Source: Apium graveolens | Taxonomy: Eukaryota; Streptophyta; Magnoliopsida; Apiales; Apiaceae | Assembly: GCF_009905375.1 (NCBI RefSeq) | Contig: NC_133649.1 | Location: 224,895,275 to 224,959,274, forward strand | Reading direction: 5' to 3' | DNA: 64,000 nt | Part shown: positions 50,167-60,595 of the stretch, piece by piece | Numbering within the stretch: the stretch's first letter is position 1 | How the letters are laid out: each line of letters begins with the position of its first letter | Translations under genes and position numbers: made by a program | The notes under the pieces: model-generated | Databases searched by the model: none | Told to the model about the DNA's origin: nothing | Seen by the model: the letters and a program-made list of their open reading frames with translations, nothing else

Positions 50167-51872
50167 TGAAGGGTTTTTAGCACATAAACGCAGCGAAAAC
50201 GTAAATTTAATCTTAAAAAAAATAGAAACCCTCCGCAGGATCCATGCAAAAAATAATATTTAATTCGTAGTTCAGTGTGTTTACCTTAAGAAGCTTTACG
50301 TTAATGGAAAGATGGAGGTCTTTAATAGCGATCCAAGAACGATGAACGGAGATCCTTAGCAGCTGCTCCTCAAGTGTGAAGCACTCCATCGGTATCCACC
50401 AAGAAAACGATGTAATGAAGGAGGAGGAGATGGAGAGAATTAGGGTTTTGTAAATCTTTTTGGTTGAGGCAAAAATAGGGTTTATAATAGTATATTTATA
50501 GGCAAAATTTTCAGCTTAATTTTTTTCCGTAAAATATTATTATTATTAACCCTTTATTATTCTCACTAATAATTAAAACACCTTTAATTATTAATCCTTT
50601 TTCTAAACTCTTTAGAAATAATTCTCTCACTTGATTTAATTTCCAAAAATTAAATTCTTAATTAATAATATTAAGAACCTTTTCTTAATTAATTTATAAT
50701 CAATTAAATCTCATTTAATCAATTATTAAATTTGCCAATTAATTAATTATTTTATAAATAAATAATTATCAGCCATTATTAATTAATTCCTCCACAATTA
50801 AATCATTCTCTTTAATGATGTGACCCTGTAGGTTTAATATTAAGCCGATAGTAGAAATAAATAATAATAAAACTATTTTATCATTATTTATATAAATTCT
50901 CTAATTCATTAAATATGATTAATTAATTAATCATATTTATTCTACATCGTGAGGGATACTTCTCAGCATATCGCGACTATCCGGATAATACGAATTCACT
51001 GCTTAGAATACCAAGAACCTATTCAGTGAGTAGTTACCGTACAATTAATTCCTTCTACCCTGCAATATCACGATTAAATATAAGGCATGGAACTTGTGTC
51101 AAGCCTATCTTATTTTATCACTTGCTTTCCCATTCACTATGCTTAGTTTTATTTAATGTAAATTAGAGACTCCTTTCTAATTTCATTCACTCTGGCCAGA
51201 GATTCCTGAACTAACATAAGTGGATCAGCATTGAACATTCTCTTCCTTCACTGGAAGGGGTAGATCCTTTATTGATCATACACTATCTTCGTGTACAAAT
51301 TCCTATACCCAGTAGAGCCCTTAAAATTGTCCCTTGAAACTAAGAACTAAACCAAAGCATAGTTCAGTGTACACAAGATGACTATGATGACCTCAAGTCT
51401 AAGGATACTTGTACAACTATCACTATGTGAACAACTGCTGACACGTGAGTGAACTCCATCAGTTGTTCAGCTGTGTGAGTCATGTTCAGTGAACTTATTC
51501 TATAATAAGCACCTACATACTAGCTATAGTATCACCACACAAATGTCTTTGAGAACAGACATCCTTCATAATGAAGCAATCATAGTATGTACCGATCTTT
51601 GCGGATTATTAATTACCAGTTAGTAATCCTATGACCAGGAACTATTTAAGTTTAGAGTTATCATCTTTTAGGTATAATTATTATGATCTCATCACAATCC
51701 ATAAAAAGCTTTACTCTAAACTGTGGTATATCTTATTTAAACATTTAAATAGATAGAGCCCGCAATAAAAACAAAACAAGCCTTTTATTAATATCAATGA
51801 AATCAAAATAGATTACATAAAAGTTATTCCTAAATCCTCATACATGATTGGACTTAGGACATATCTCTTTCA
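50167..51872 (-). repeat. Element G 5' LTR (1706 bp)
   Basis: Matches 43261-44968 with a few percent visible differences. TATAAATATA lies on the minus strand at 50491-50500. No coding sequence. Confidence 0.93.
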
Positions 51873-51877
51873 TCACT
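51873..51877. repeat. Target site duplication of element G, right copy (TCACT)
   Basis: TCACT directly follows ATCTCTTTCA; partner at 43256-43260. Confidence 0.92.
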
Positions 51878-52111
51878 CACATATCACTTGAATTTGATCC
51901 TAAATTTCCTTAGCAGTATTGTAGTTAATGACATTGTCAAACATATCTCCATCAAGATCATTGAATAGAATATTTATGGCCTTTTTATCTTTATAAACCT
52001 GCTCAATGTCTTCATCTATCCATTCTGACCTTGGCTTTGGGACTGTTAGCTCATTTTCAACAGCTCCTTCAACATCAGTTGCAGCCCTACGAGGAACATG
52101 AGGTCATTTCT
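51878..52111 (-). pseudogene. F: gag N-terminal part, cut by D
   Basis: Minus-strand reading PRRAATDVEGAVENELTVP, KPRSEWIDEDIEQVYKDKK and NILFNDLDGDMFDNVIN matches B's gag (NILFNGVDGDMFDNIIN). It ends where D's LTR begins at 52112. Confidence 0.78.
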
Positions 52112-53420
52112 TGTTGGGAAAGACATGTCTGTACTTTAGCAAGACTAAGTCAAATTGACAACCCTAAGTAAGTTGTATTGTAATCTTAGTTTGTATTTTG
52201 TACATGTAACATTTAAAGTATTTAAAAATGTCAAAAGAGCAGACTAGAGTCTTTTTATTTAAACAGTGTCAAGCCTAAGAATTCTATCTGGAAGAAAATC
52301 AAGAAGATCATGCCTCATAAGAATTATGAAGAAGCTTAGAGTTGAATAAATCTGTTTTGAGAAAAATATTCTAAGTCAAGATCTCTACAAGTCACATATT
52401 TAGTGTTATAGAAGTCACTCGAGAACTCCAAATGACTTATAGAGAACTCATGAAATCTACCAGAGAACTCAGAGATATCGACAAGCGAAATTGAAGATAT
52501 TAAGATTGGAGATATCGACAAGTCATTTCTTCACTAGAGAACTCAGACTTATCGATAAGTCAAATTTCACTAGAGAACTCTGAGATGTCGATAAGTCAAA
52601 TTTCACTAGAGAACTCTGAGAAATCGATAAGTCAAATATCACTAGAGAACTCAGAGATGTCTATAAGCCAAAGTGAAGACATGAAGTGGAGAGATCTCGA
52701 CAAGCCAAATTCTCTTATAGAGAACTCAGAGACCTCTACAAGTCAAATCAACTATGGAGTATTAAAGATCTCGATAAGCCAATATACTTATCGAGATGTC
52801 AAGTTCTCTATATGCCTAACTGGAGATCTCGAGGTAAAATCTCAAAGTACAAATTGCAGATCAGTTCAATATCCAAGATTAACAATCAACAAATAATCCA
52901 ACCAGTTGGATTGACAAGTCTACAAAAAGCAGCTTGAAGAGTGTGCAAGATCAAGGGTGAAGAATAACTGACAAAGGAAGATCAAAGTTAACACAGTATG
53001 CAAAGATATGCTAAGCCAAAAATGGAAGATATACTTTTCCTAAAATGGAAATGATAAGTGACAGTTTACTAAAGTAAAAAGCATGTCTTATAATACACTG
53101 TGTAAACCAGAAGTTAACTAGGATATAAAGTTAACACTGGTCCTTTGTTAGTTTGGTAACTATTAGATCAGAAATTCTTATATTCTCTCAAGATTGTAGC
53201 TAAGCTCTTTAACAACAAAGAGCCTAAAAATTTTGTAGCAAAACATTCTTATTTTTAATATAATATTAAGTTATTTTTGAAAGATCTGTGTTATTCATAA
53301 CTCCATGTGTAATTTCTGTTATAACACAACTTACTACAAAATTTTATTTACTTTGTTCAAATCTAAACATAAAACACTAAAACACATGCACCCTCCCTGT
53401 GTGTAATTCATTACCTAACA
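52112..53420 (+). repeat. Element D 5' LTR (1309 bp)
   Basis: It begins TGTTGGGAAAG after F's gag sequence and ends TTACCTAACA two bases before the primer site. U3 contains a 36-bp tandem repeat (52436-52800) and an 11-bp perfect inverted repeat (52768-52797). TTATAATACA near 53088 is a weak TATA candidate. The 3' LTR is outside the window, so the left boundary rests on the TG and on the end of F homology. Confidence 0.82.
52436..52800 (+). repeat. D LTR: 36-bp tandem repeats with ATCTCGATAAG core
   Basis: The unit CACTAGAGAACTCTGAGATG + TCGATAAGTCAAATTT is best preserved at 52530-52640 (about three copies) and degenerate on both sides. In one frame it reads as a 12-residue peptide repeat (SISQISLENSEK), with no sign that this is used. 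ATCTCGATAAG (52768-52778) and CTTATCGAGAT (52787-52797) form a perfect inverted repeat with an 8-bp spacer. Confidence 0.85.
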
Positions 53421-53422
53421 AG

Positions 53423-53434
53423 TGGTATCAAAGC
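53423..53434 (+). other. Element D primer binding site
   Basis: TGGTATCAAAGC, the initiator tRNA-Met site with one base different, two bases after the LTR. Confidence 0.88.
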
Positions 53435-53489
53435 AAAATCTGAAAGTAAATAGATTCAAGATCTTGGAAGAATAAATACACAGAAAATC

Positions 53490-54119
53490 AGTAGCATCAA
53501 AATTCCTACTTTTGACAAAGTTAACTACACTCTTTGGAAAAAGAAAATGTTGATGTTTATCAGGATGGCCAATCCACTCTACATTCAGATTCTTAAGAAT
53601 GGGCCCTTCACTTCTATGGTGAGAGTTGAGGAATCTACAGATGGTGATATGGTCATTCCAGCTCATTATGCTCCAAAAGATCCTTCTGAGTATACTGAGC
53701 CTGAAAAAGAGAAAGTTTCCCTGGACAGTGGCCTACAACTGATATTGATAGAGTCACTTGACAATGTAATGTACAACAACATTGTCAACTGTGACACTGC
53801 TAAGCAGATCTGGGAAATGATTGAAATACTCTGTGAAGGAACTGAGGAAGTTAGGTCTAATCAAAGAAGGATACTAATTTCACAGTATGAGGGTTTCATG
53901 GCTAAGCCAAAAGAAAGTATCATTGATGTGTTTGAAAGGTTTAATAAGATGATAAATGGCTTGCAGCTCCATGACAAATACTATGAAGCTGAAGAAGTGA
54001 ATCTGAAATTTTTGCTTACACTTCCTGATCATTTGGAGCAGAAAATTTCAGCAATCAGAGAAGGGAGAGACTTGAGCAGAATAACTCTGGAAGTTCTGTA
54101 TGGAATCTTAAAAATATGA
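53490..54119 (+). CDS. D: gag capsid
   Basis: The reading is open from about 53465. ISSIKIPTFDKVNYTLWKK is the SIRE-type gag start, but no ATG precedes it; the first in-frame ATG is at 53547. Then NIVNCDTAKQIWEMIEIL, VFERFNKMINGLQLHDKYY, VNLKFLLTLPDHLEQKI and LEVLYGILKI, ending in TGA at 54117-54119. The usual start codon appears to be lost. Confidence 0.82.
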   Translation, partial: SSIKIPTFDKVNYTLWKKKMLMFIRMANPLYIQILKNGPFTSMVRVEESTDGDMVIPAHYAPKDPSEYTEPEKEKVSLDSGLQLILIESLDNVMYNNIVNCDTAKQIWEMIEILCEGTEEVRSNQRRILISQYEGFMAKPKESIIDVFERFNKMINGLQLHDKYYEAEEVNLKFLLTLPDHLEQKISAIREGRDLSRITLEVLYGILKI

Positions 54120-54297
54120 ATTAGAAATGATTCAAATAAAATCATTAAGAACTGGTCAAGGGCATGTTTTAGATGGTTCAAGTGCCCTAATTGTCAATGA
54201 AAGCCAGACCTCTAATGATGATCCAAGATTCCAGACTCCAGTTGCCTCAAAAAGTGAGTAAAGAACTAATAGTTCACAGGAACAAGTCATTCTGGAA

Positions 54298-54747
54298 TTG
54301 GAAGAAGATGAGTTCTACACCCTGGATGAACTTGATGAGCTTGATCAGTCAATGGCCTATCTGGCAAGAAAGTTCTCTAACATTAGAGTAAAGAAGCTAA
54401 GATTCTTCAAGGGTAAAGGACAATCATTCAACAAAGACAGCAGCTGGAAAGGAAAAGGGAAGTACACATATGATAGCAAAAATGGCTACGAAACTGGATC
54501 TGTTGACAGATCAAAGATAAGGTGCCTTAATTGTGATGAACTAGGTCATTTTGCTACAGAATGCAGGAAACCCAGAAAAGCAAAGAAAGATAAAGCTTAT
54601 CTTGAACTGGAAGCAAAATATGAAGCTCTTCTGAAGAAACAACAAAGTAAATCTTATATTGCAGAGGGAAAAAGTTGGGATGATTCTGATAATGATGAAG
54701 ATGAGGAAGTTGGAAATTATGCGCTAATGGCCTTAGAGCAGGGATAA
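54298..54747 (+). CDS. D: gag nucleocapsid with zinc knuckle
   Basis: 149 codons: DELDQSMAYLARKFSNIRV, a basic stretch (KGKGQSFNKDSSWKGKGKY), the knuckle CLNCDELGHFATEC and a helix (AYLELEAKYEALLKKQQ). The acidic end reads WDDSDNDEDEEVGNYAL. It is separated from the capsid by frame changes in 54120-54297. Confidence 0.8.
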   Translation: MEEDEFYTLDELDELDQSMAYLARKFSNIRVKKLRFFKGKGQSFNKDSSWKGKGKYTYDSKNGYETGSVDRSKIRCLNCDELGHFATECRKPRKAKKDKAYLELEAKYEALLKKQQSKSYIAEGKSWDDSDNDEDEEVGNYALMALEQG

Positions 54748-55022
54748 TCATCCTCATCAAAATTACAGGTACCAACTCTCACCACCATTGATTTAAATGT
54801 GAGTTAATATAAGAAAACTATAGAGAAGACGAGCACAAAAATGTTTCACATTCATACAAGTATGGTTGCTGCTAATGAAGAAGTTACCAGACTGACAAAG
54901 ATAAATGAGAAGTTTGAAAATGAGAAAAAGAAGCTGAATTGTTGTTGGTAGAGCTTGAAGCTGTAAGATAAGAAAATGCATATCTGAAGAACAAGCTCAA
55001 GTGTGCAAGTGAAATTGAAGCA

Positions 55023-55262
55023 GTGCTAAGGGAGAAGCTGAAAAAGAATGAAGTTAAATTGAATTCCTTTAAGAATGCATCTGAGTTAGTTGGACAATAC
55101 CATGAGAAAAATAAGTCATGTGCAAATATTGCTATTGGTCTTTATTATGATGCCTTGAACAGTAAGAAGAAAAATATAGGTGACAAAGGAAAAGCAACAG
55201 AGAATGAAAATGTTCCAACAATCCTTAAAAAGGTTGACTCACCTATATTCAAGGCATGTTAA
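55023..55262 (+). CDS. D: gag coiled-coil fragment
   Basis: 79 codons: LREKLKKNEVKLNSFKNAS, VGQYHEKNKSCANIAIGLY. Matches in position the coiled-coil gag region of B and F; the upstream part (54748-55022) is broken into short frames. Confidence 0.55.
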   Translation: MLREKLKKNEVKLNSFKNASELVGQYHEKNKSCANIAIGLYYDALNSKKKNIGDKGKATENENVPTILKKVDSPIFKAC

Positions 55263-55283
55263 GTTAACTTCAGTGAAGAAGAG

Positions 55284-55748
55284 TTGATTTTCAAGCAAGA
55301 AATTGCTGATAAAGACTGTGAGAAGAAACATGCAGAAGCAACTCAATCTTCAAAAGCTGAAGAGAAGCTCATGGACAACCAAGACTCCAAGACACCTGTC
55401 AAAGAAACCAAAACTGAAGATGCAAGAAAGAAAAAGAAAAATAGAAATGGGAAAATTGGGATAAACAAAAGAAACAATTTTGCTTATGTTGTAGATGCTC
55501 CAAGAAAGAAATGTAAGAATTGTGGCTCTGTGAATCACCTAACTCACCTTTGTAAAAAGGTTGTTAGCAAGCCAGCTAAAGGAGCCTATAAATACAATGA
55601 AGCAGATGCAAATGATCCCTACTCATTCTGTGACAAGTTTGATTGCATCCCTTGTAACTTGAAAGTGATGAATAGTTATGATAAACTGAAAGTAGACCTT
55701 AAAGAAATAAAAATTAGGTCTACAGCAGACAGGGAAAATGCACAATAG
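55284..55748 (+). CDS. D: gag C-terminal region with second knuckle
   Basis: 154 codons: basic stretch (RKKKKNRNGKIGINKRNN), CKNCGSVNHLTHLC, which has the same spacing as B's CVKCGSVNHLSVNC, then DPYSFCDKFDCIPCNLKVM. A TAG and a short tail (NTAWVDKHT then TAA at about 55850) end gag just before the protease reading in another frame. Confidence 0.7.
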   Translation: MIFKQEIADKDCEKKHAEATQSSKAEEKLMDNQDSKTPVKETKTEDARKKKKNRNGKIGINKRNNFAYVVDAPRKKCKNCGSVNHLTHLCKKVVSKPAKGAYKYNEADANDPYSFCDKFDCIPCNLKVMNSYDKLKVDLKEIKIRSTADRENAQ

Positions 55749-55872
55749 TCATTGAATTCTATTTTATCTGAAACAACTCATTCTATTTCTGCTAAATCAG
55801 TTAACAAGAAGAAAGTGCCCAACACTGCTTGGGTTGATAAACACACTTAAAATACATTATGTGTAGGGAAAA

Positions 55873-56730
55873 ATGAAAAAGGTCATATGGATCATAGACA
55901 ATGGGTGTTCCAGACATATGACAGGTGATAAGGCCCTGCTATCACAGTTTGAGGAGAAGGCTGGTCCTTTGGTGACCTTTGGAGATAACAGCAAAGGATT
56001 CACAATGGGATATGGCAAGATTATTTCTGGAAATATTGTCATTGATGATATAACACTTGTAGCTGGTCTTGAAGTGAATCTTCTTAGTGTTAGTCAATTT
56101 GCAGATAAAGTCTTTGAAGTTTTATTCAACAAAGAAGAATGCACTTTTATTAGCAAGAAAACAGGTGAAGTTGCTCTAAAAGGAAGCTTGTTTGTTGCAG
56201 ACTTGGACTCAATAAATAAGGATGGTATTTGTTGCTTCTACACCAAGGCATCAGAAGAACAAAGCAAGTTATGGCATAAAAAGTCATCTCACATGAATTT
56301 TAAGGCAATTAACATCTTGGTCAAAAATGAGTTAGTAAGAGACATGCCTAATCTGGAGTTTGCTCAAGTTGAAGTTTGTGAAGCTTTTCAGAATGGAAAA
56401 ATGAAAAGATCAAGTCACAAGTCAAAAACTGTGAATTCTATAAGTGCACCATTGCAACTTATTCACATGGACTTGTTTGGACCAGTATATGTCTTATCAA
56501 TTTCAAGAAACAAATATGCACTTGTGATGGTGGATGATTTCTCAAGATACACTTGGGTAGAGTTCATGCACTCTAAAGATGAGACTCCACACATCATAAT
56601 TGAGCATATCAAGAAGATAGAAAAGCAGGCTGAAGATCATAATTGTGTACAAAGACTGAGAAGTGATAATGGAACAGAATTCAGGAATGCAACATTGAGT
56701 GAATTCTGCAAAAGCAAAGGCATTGTTTAA
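55873..56730 (+). CDS. D: protease and integrase N-terminal half
   Basis: 285 codons: VIWIIDNGCSRHMTGDKALL is the protease site, with D-N-G in place of D-S-G. Zinc/pre-integrase region: LWHKKSSHMNFKAINIL (the usual R-L/R-R-L-S-H is altered). The integrase core has LVMVDDFSRYTWVEF (D) and RLRSDNGTEFRNATL (D). TAA at 56728-56730 interrupts; the same frame continues with RTPQKNGVVERKNRTLVEA. Confidence 0.88.
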   Translation: MKKVIWIIDNGCSRHMTGDKALLSQFEEKAGPLVTFGDNSKGFTMGYGKIISGNIVIDDITLVAGLEVNLLSVSQFADKVFEVLFNKEECTFISKKTGEVALKGSLFVADLDSINKDGICCFYTKASEEQSKLWHKKSSHMNFKAINILVKNELVRDMPNLEFAQVEVCEAFQNGKMKRSSHKSKTVNSISAPLQLIHMDLFGPVYVLSISRNKYALVMVDDFSRYTWVEFMHSKDETPHIIIEHIKKIEKQAEDHNCVQRLRSDNGTEFRNATLSEFCKSKGIV

Positions 56731-57237
56731 GAATTATCATCTACTAGAACACCTCAAAAAAATGGAGTAGTTGAAAGAAAGAACAGAACATTAGTTGAAG
56801 CTGCTAGAACAATGTTGCAAGATGCCAAGTTGCCAACAAGTTTCTGGAAAGAGGCTATTAACACTGCATGTTATACTCAAAACAGATATCTCATCAACAA
56901 GGCTCATGAAAAATCACCTTACTCAATCATGTCTAAGAGAAAGCCTACTATAAAGCATCTTCATATGTTTGGAAGCAAGTGTTACATTTTGAAAGACAAC
57001 TCTGAATATGTGGGAAAATTTGACTCAAAAGTTTTTGAAGCAATTTTTCTGGGATATTCATTGGAGAGAACTGCCTACAACATCCATGTGATTGATCAAA
57101 AGAAGATTATGGAAAGCACATATGTGACTTTTGATGATGACAAGTGTCCAGTCTTGGAATGTCATGATGAAAATGAAGCTGAAGCCCTTGCATTTGAAAA
57201 CCTCAATATTAATAGTGATTCTGATGGTGAAGATTAA
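56731..57237 (+). CDS. D: integrase catalytic end and C-terminal region
   Basis: Continues in frame after the TAA: TPQKNGVVERKNRTLVEAA (catalytic E), LPTSFWKEAINTACYTQN, LHMFGSKCYILKDNSE, then a decayed VGYS-like segment and FDDDKCPVLECHDENEAE. TAA at 57235. The first methionine is at 56812 but the domain begins upstream of it. Confidence 0.85.
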   Translation, partial: ELSSTRTPQKNGVVERKNRTLVEAARTMLQDAKLPTSFWKEAINTACYTQNRYLINKAHEKSPYSIMSKRKPTIKHLHMFGSKCYILKDNSEYVGKFDSKVFEAIFLGYSLERTAYNIHVIDQKKIMESTYVTFDDDKCPVLECHDENEAEALAFENLNINSDSDGED

Positions 57238-57305
57238 GTCAATGCACAACATATGTTCAATGAAGAGACTACTGAACAGGAAAATTATGGGAATGGAAGC
57301 TTATC
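57238..57305 (+). pseudogene. D: integrase-RT linker, left of solo LTR I
   Basis: Short linker reading up to GNGSLS at 57305. It resumes after the solo LTR at 60596 with QTPEFYSTNSGGE. Confidence 0.6.
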
Positions 57306-57566
57306 TATAACGCCCTCTAGACCCGGGGTATAAGTCTGGGGGTTACTAGCTAATCACCAAACCTGTACAATCTGAATAACAATAATAATGAAATATATCT
57401 GACCCCTTTAACAATAACCAAGATCTTTTTAGGTTAAGTATGAAAATAAGAACCACTAACTACTTTATTACAAACCAAATTCAAAATCTTACAAACTCTT
57501 TTTATTACAAACCATTGTCTAACCAGTTTTAAACTAATTTCATTTTTTTATTGAAACACACACTAA

Positions 57567-57692
57567 TTATCTACACTCCACCTGTTCAGGCAACTCAAAG
57601 CTTTCTTCCTGAATTGGGATCAACATCTTAGGTATGAGAGGATCCCGAGGCTTGACCCATTTCTTTACCACTCGAGTCCTGATAGGTTTCAT
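57567..57692 (-). CDS. I: small basic ORF in the LTR leader
   Basis: 41 codons from ATG at 57692: Arg/Lys-rich start (MKPIRTRVVKKWVKPRD), end SFELPEQVECR. A's LTR ORF also has a basic start and GFQLPEQV. Upstream is TTGTTTTCAG|TTAAGAAGG; after PEQ the DNA is CAG|GTGGAG. Similar position, flanks and end in another LTR family suggest a conserved leader exon. Real translation is unproven. Confidence 0.35.
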   Translation of the reverse strand: MKPIRTRVVKKWVKPRDPLIPKMLIPIQEESFELPEQVECR

Positions 57693-59984
57693 ATTCCTTC
57701 TTAACTGAAAACAATAGGGTGAATAACATCAAAAAGGGGTGAGCCAAAAATTGCTCAACAAGTCCACAAAATATAAACAGTTTTAAAGCAGTTTAAGTGA
57801 ATCGGTAATCTGGGTACATCTACAAAGATATAACCCCGCGAGAATAGAAAGAAGGCCACTGCTGGCGAATACAAACGAACTAAACTGGATACAAGTTCGC
57901 ATCTATACCCTGCTGATCAGCCAAGATACAGTGCAGATCTATATCCCACTATATAGATCCAATCGGGCACCCAGGAACTACAACCCATCTCAAGGATACG
58001 GTTATGTCCCGGTCCCTAGGATTAAGTAAACTTAACCCCCAAAAGTATCACTTTCCAGTCCATGGAGTAGCAACCGGAACAATCGGTATGCTTTGATATA
58101 TTCTAATCACCAGAATATATCAATATATGTGAGTAACAATTGGAATATGAATAAGAAATTCAAGGAAAATGAGAAATCAAGAATCGAAATAAAATATGAA
58201 TAAGAATCAAAAGAGTGCAAGCGTGATAAGAATCTGAAGAAATATCACTATTCTGAAAGTAGAATAAGGGAAAAACTTGCCTTCTGCGCAACTCACTTCA
58301 ATTAAATCACCTTCGTCTATCACTGGCTCAACCTGCCTTGCTGGCTTAGCTTCTGTTAGAGAAATAGACTGGTTTAGTCAATTCGTACTTCAATTGCGTC
58401 TTGAATCGACTTCACATCGTTCCTATTGTCTACCCATGCGCTTATGACTGACTCGTATATTATATATTAACAAGTAAGACTCGATTAACCACATAATACA
58501 TATAAGCACATAATCATTTTTATAGTTAAAATAATTTTTAGAATCAAAATCGAACCGCTGATTGCTCAACTGATCATTATCCGACTCGTTTCCTATTTTT
58601 TGGAATTTATCAGACTCGTCTCGGCACGTGATTCGGTTGATAAACAAACAAATAACAAAGTCAACTAATTTCTAGAAGAAATTAGGTTTTAATATTATTT
58701 TTAATGAAACTATTTTATTTTTCTGAGTCAAAGGGCTTTCGTTTCGCTCGAATCGGACTAACGGTCTATTTAATATCAATTAAACACAGATAATTCAATT
58801 TATTATTCAATATAAATAATTATTACTAATTTTAAAATCCTAAAATAATTTTTAAATAATTATTTAATAAAATCATAACTGAAAATGATTTTTCTATAAT
58901 TATTGGAATTAAAATTAATTATTTATAATTTATTGAAAATTATTTGATTAATTATCAAAATAATTAATCATTTTTTAATAATTAATAAATAATTAATAAA
59001 TAATAAATAATAAATAATTAAGAAAATAATTAAATCTGATTTTTAAAAATATTTCAGAATTATTTATAATATAAATCAATTAATTAAATAATTAATTAAT
59101 CAATTTATAAAATAAATAAAATTGATTTTATAATTTAAATAAAATAAAAATAAAAATAATTTGTAGAAACATTTGTCAGAAAACCAATCCTGACAAAAAC
59201 AGATCAAACCCGGGTTGCAAATCGGGTCGCAACCGGGTCACCAAGAACATCCCGGGCCGGGGGTGAACACACTGGAAAATTTCCAGATTCCGGTGGGTTT
59301 TCCGGACTCCGACGACTTCTGTTCCCGGCCAAACAAGCACCGTTTGGTACTGTTTTTGATCCCAAATCATTCTAAATTACTTCCCCAACTTCAATCAACT
59401 GAAAAACGACCAAAATCATCCCTGAAACCACCTCTCCGGCCAAAAACGACATAAACTCCGGCCAAAATACGAAATCACTCATCTGTACATGAAACTCGAT
59501 GATATATAGTGCAAATCAAAGCTAATAACACGTATAATCAAAGCCCTAATAATTCATGAACCTAATATTTACAGAAATCATGAAGCTATGTTTTGAAAAT
59601 TGAACATAAACCCTAGTAATCGAATATTACTATCCAGACATCGTTCATTCAATTAAACACCATGAATCGACTGGAAATCACTTAACAAAGCTATATCAAT
59701 CATCAAAACATCATAATAACCCTAGAATCAAAAAGTCATAATTCGAACATAAACCCTAGAAATCGAAAATCAAAAATGATGCATTAAAACATGAAATTGA
59801 TATCAAAAACAGAAAGAACAGATGAAAACCTTTGATTTGAGTACTCGAATCACACGATTTGATGTTGTAATCAGTGAGAAATCCTTGATTGATTCTTCGA
59901 CCCGAAACTGTTCTACCCGACCCGGTTTGCAGAGAATTTCTAATTTTCTGATTGTTAATTACTTAATTAATAATAATTAAATAA

Positions 59985-60010
59985 AAATTAGGCTATTTAT
60001 AGTAGTGAAA
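59985..60010 (-). promoter_or_regulatory. I: TATA box
   Basis: CTATAAATAGCC on the minus strand (TATAAATAG at 59993-60001). It fixes the LTR orientation as minus, in agreement with the leader block further downstream. Confidence 0.55.
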
Positions 60011-60595
60011 TTAATACTCCTAATTAAAATTAAGGCCCTAATTGTACATCTTTTAAAATTATAAGCCCCTAATTTTATAATTTTTTAGTATTAAAATTTA
60101 ATTTATTAAATATTTTATATATACAATATATATATGCCAAAATTTCCCAAAAATTGTGAATAATGCAAAAATACAAAGAAATGGTATAAATGAAAGTCCT
60201 ATAATTTTATAAAAATAAAAATTTGATTTTTGTGGGGTTTTTAACACCCAATGGGGCCCGGAAAAGTCATTTTTCGCGAAACGAAAAAATTTGTAAAATA
60301 CCTAGATGTTCAGAATAACGCGATGGTAAAAGCCGTTTGATGAAAAATAAGGGACATATTTTATTTGAAATATCAGCTATAAAATCATGATTCGGGTCGT
60401 AAAACTTTTGAAATGAAAGCTATGAATTCAAAATAAAATATATGAAAAAATATCTTAAAATACCGGGACGACACAGAATGCAGGTAACACATAGCAATTA
60501 GGGTTTGACAGTTAATTACACATAAATGACACATTAACACACATAATATATTATAAACATGATATAATACAGACGTAAATTTTCCAGACGTTACA

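Larger units (their letters stand above)
43261..51872 (-). mobile_element. Element G: Angela/Tork-like copia with internally deleted gag (minus strand)
   Basis: 1.7 kb LTRs (43261-44968, 50167-51872) flank a minus-strand pol with order protease, integrase, RT, RNase H. TSD TCACT. RNase H and RT motifs (AEAEYIAASEAAKEAVWM, YCDNNATIAQAKEPRSHK) place it in the Angela/Tork group, unlike the SIRE-like elements around it. Its leader is long (about 1.9 kb) and structured. Most of gag is missing and pol has stops, so it could have moved only with help in trans. Confidence 0.93.
37930..52111 (-). mobile_element. F: degraded SIRE-like copia (minus strand), interrupted by G and bounded by H and D
   Basis: Copia domains read on the minus strand from gag (52111 downward) through RNase H (37930), with many stops and indels. 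The sequence is close to element B in gag, protease, integrase and RT. G occupies 43261-51872. D starts at 52112 inside F's gag, and H abuts F's RNase H at 37929. No LTR of F lies in the window. It is the oldest visible layer. Confidence 0.85.
57306..60595 (-). mobile_element. I: solo LTR of a gypsy element (3290 bp, minus orientation)
   Basis: Plus-strand ends are TATAACGCCC and AGACGTTACA, i.e. on the minus strand TGTAACGTCT to GGGCGTTATA; the last dinucleotide has decayed from CA to TA. Flanks TTATC (57301-57305) and TCATC (60596-60600) are a TSD with one change, and D's linker reading joins across it. No pol sequence lies inside, so it is a solo LTR. TATAAATAG lies on the minus strand at 59993-60001. 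It shares a leader block with A and H. Confidence 0.82.

Noticed and set aside
52436..52800. Centromeric or satellite repeat
   Set aside because: The 36-bp array is only a few units long and confined to D's U3.
52585..52896. ORF with a 12-residue peptide repeat in D's LTR
   Set aside because: The peptide repeat is the translation of the 36-bp DNA repeat; it lies in U3, upstream of any likely transcript start.
59215..59454. 79-codon plus-strand ORF in solo LTR I
   Set aside because: Antisense to the LTR, Pro/Ser-rich from a GC-rich patch, no domain.
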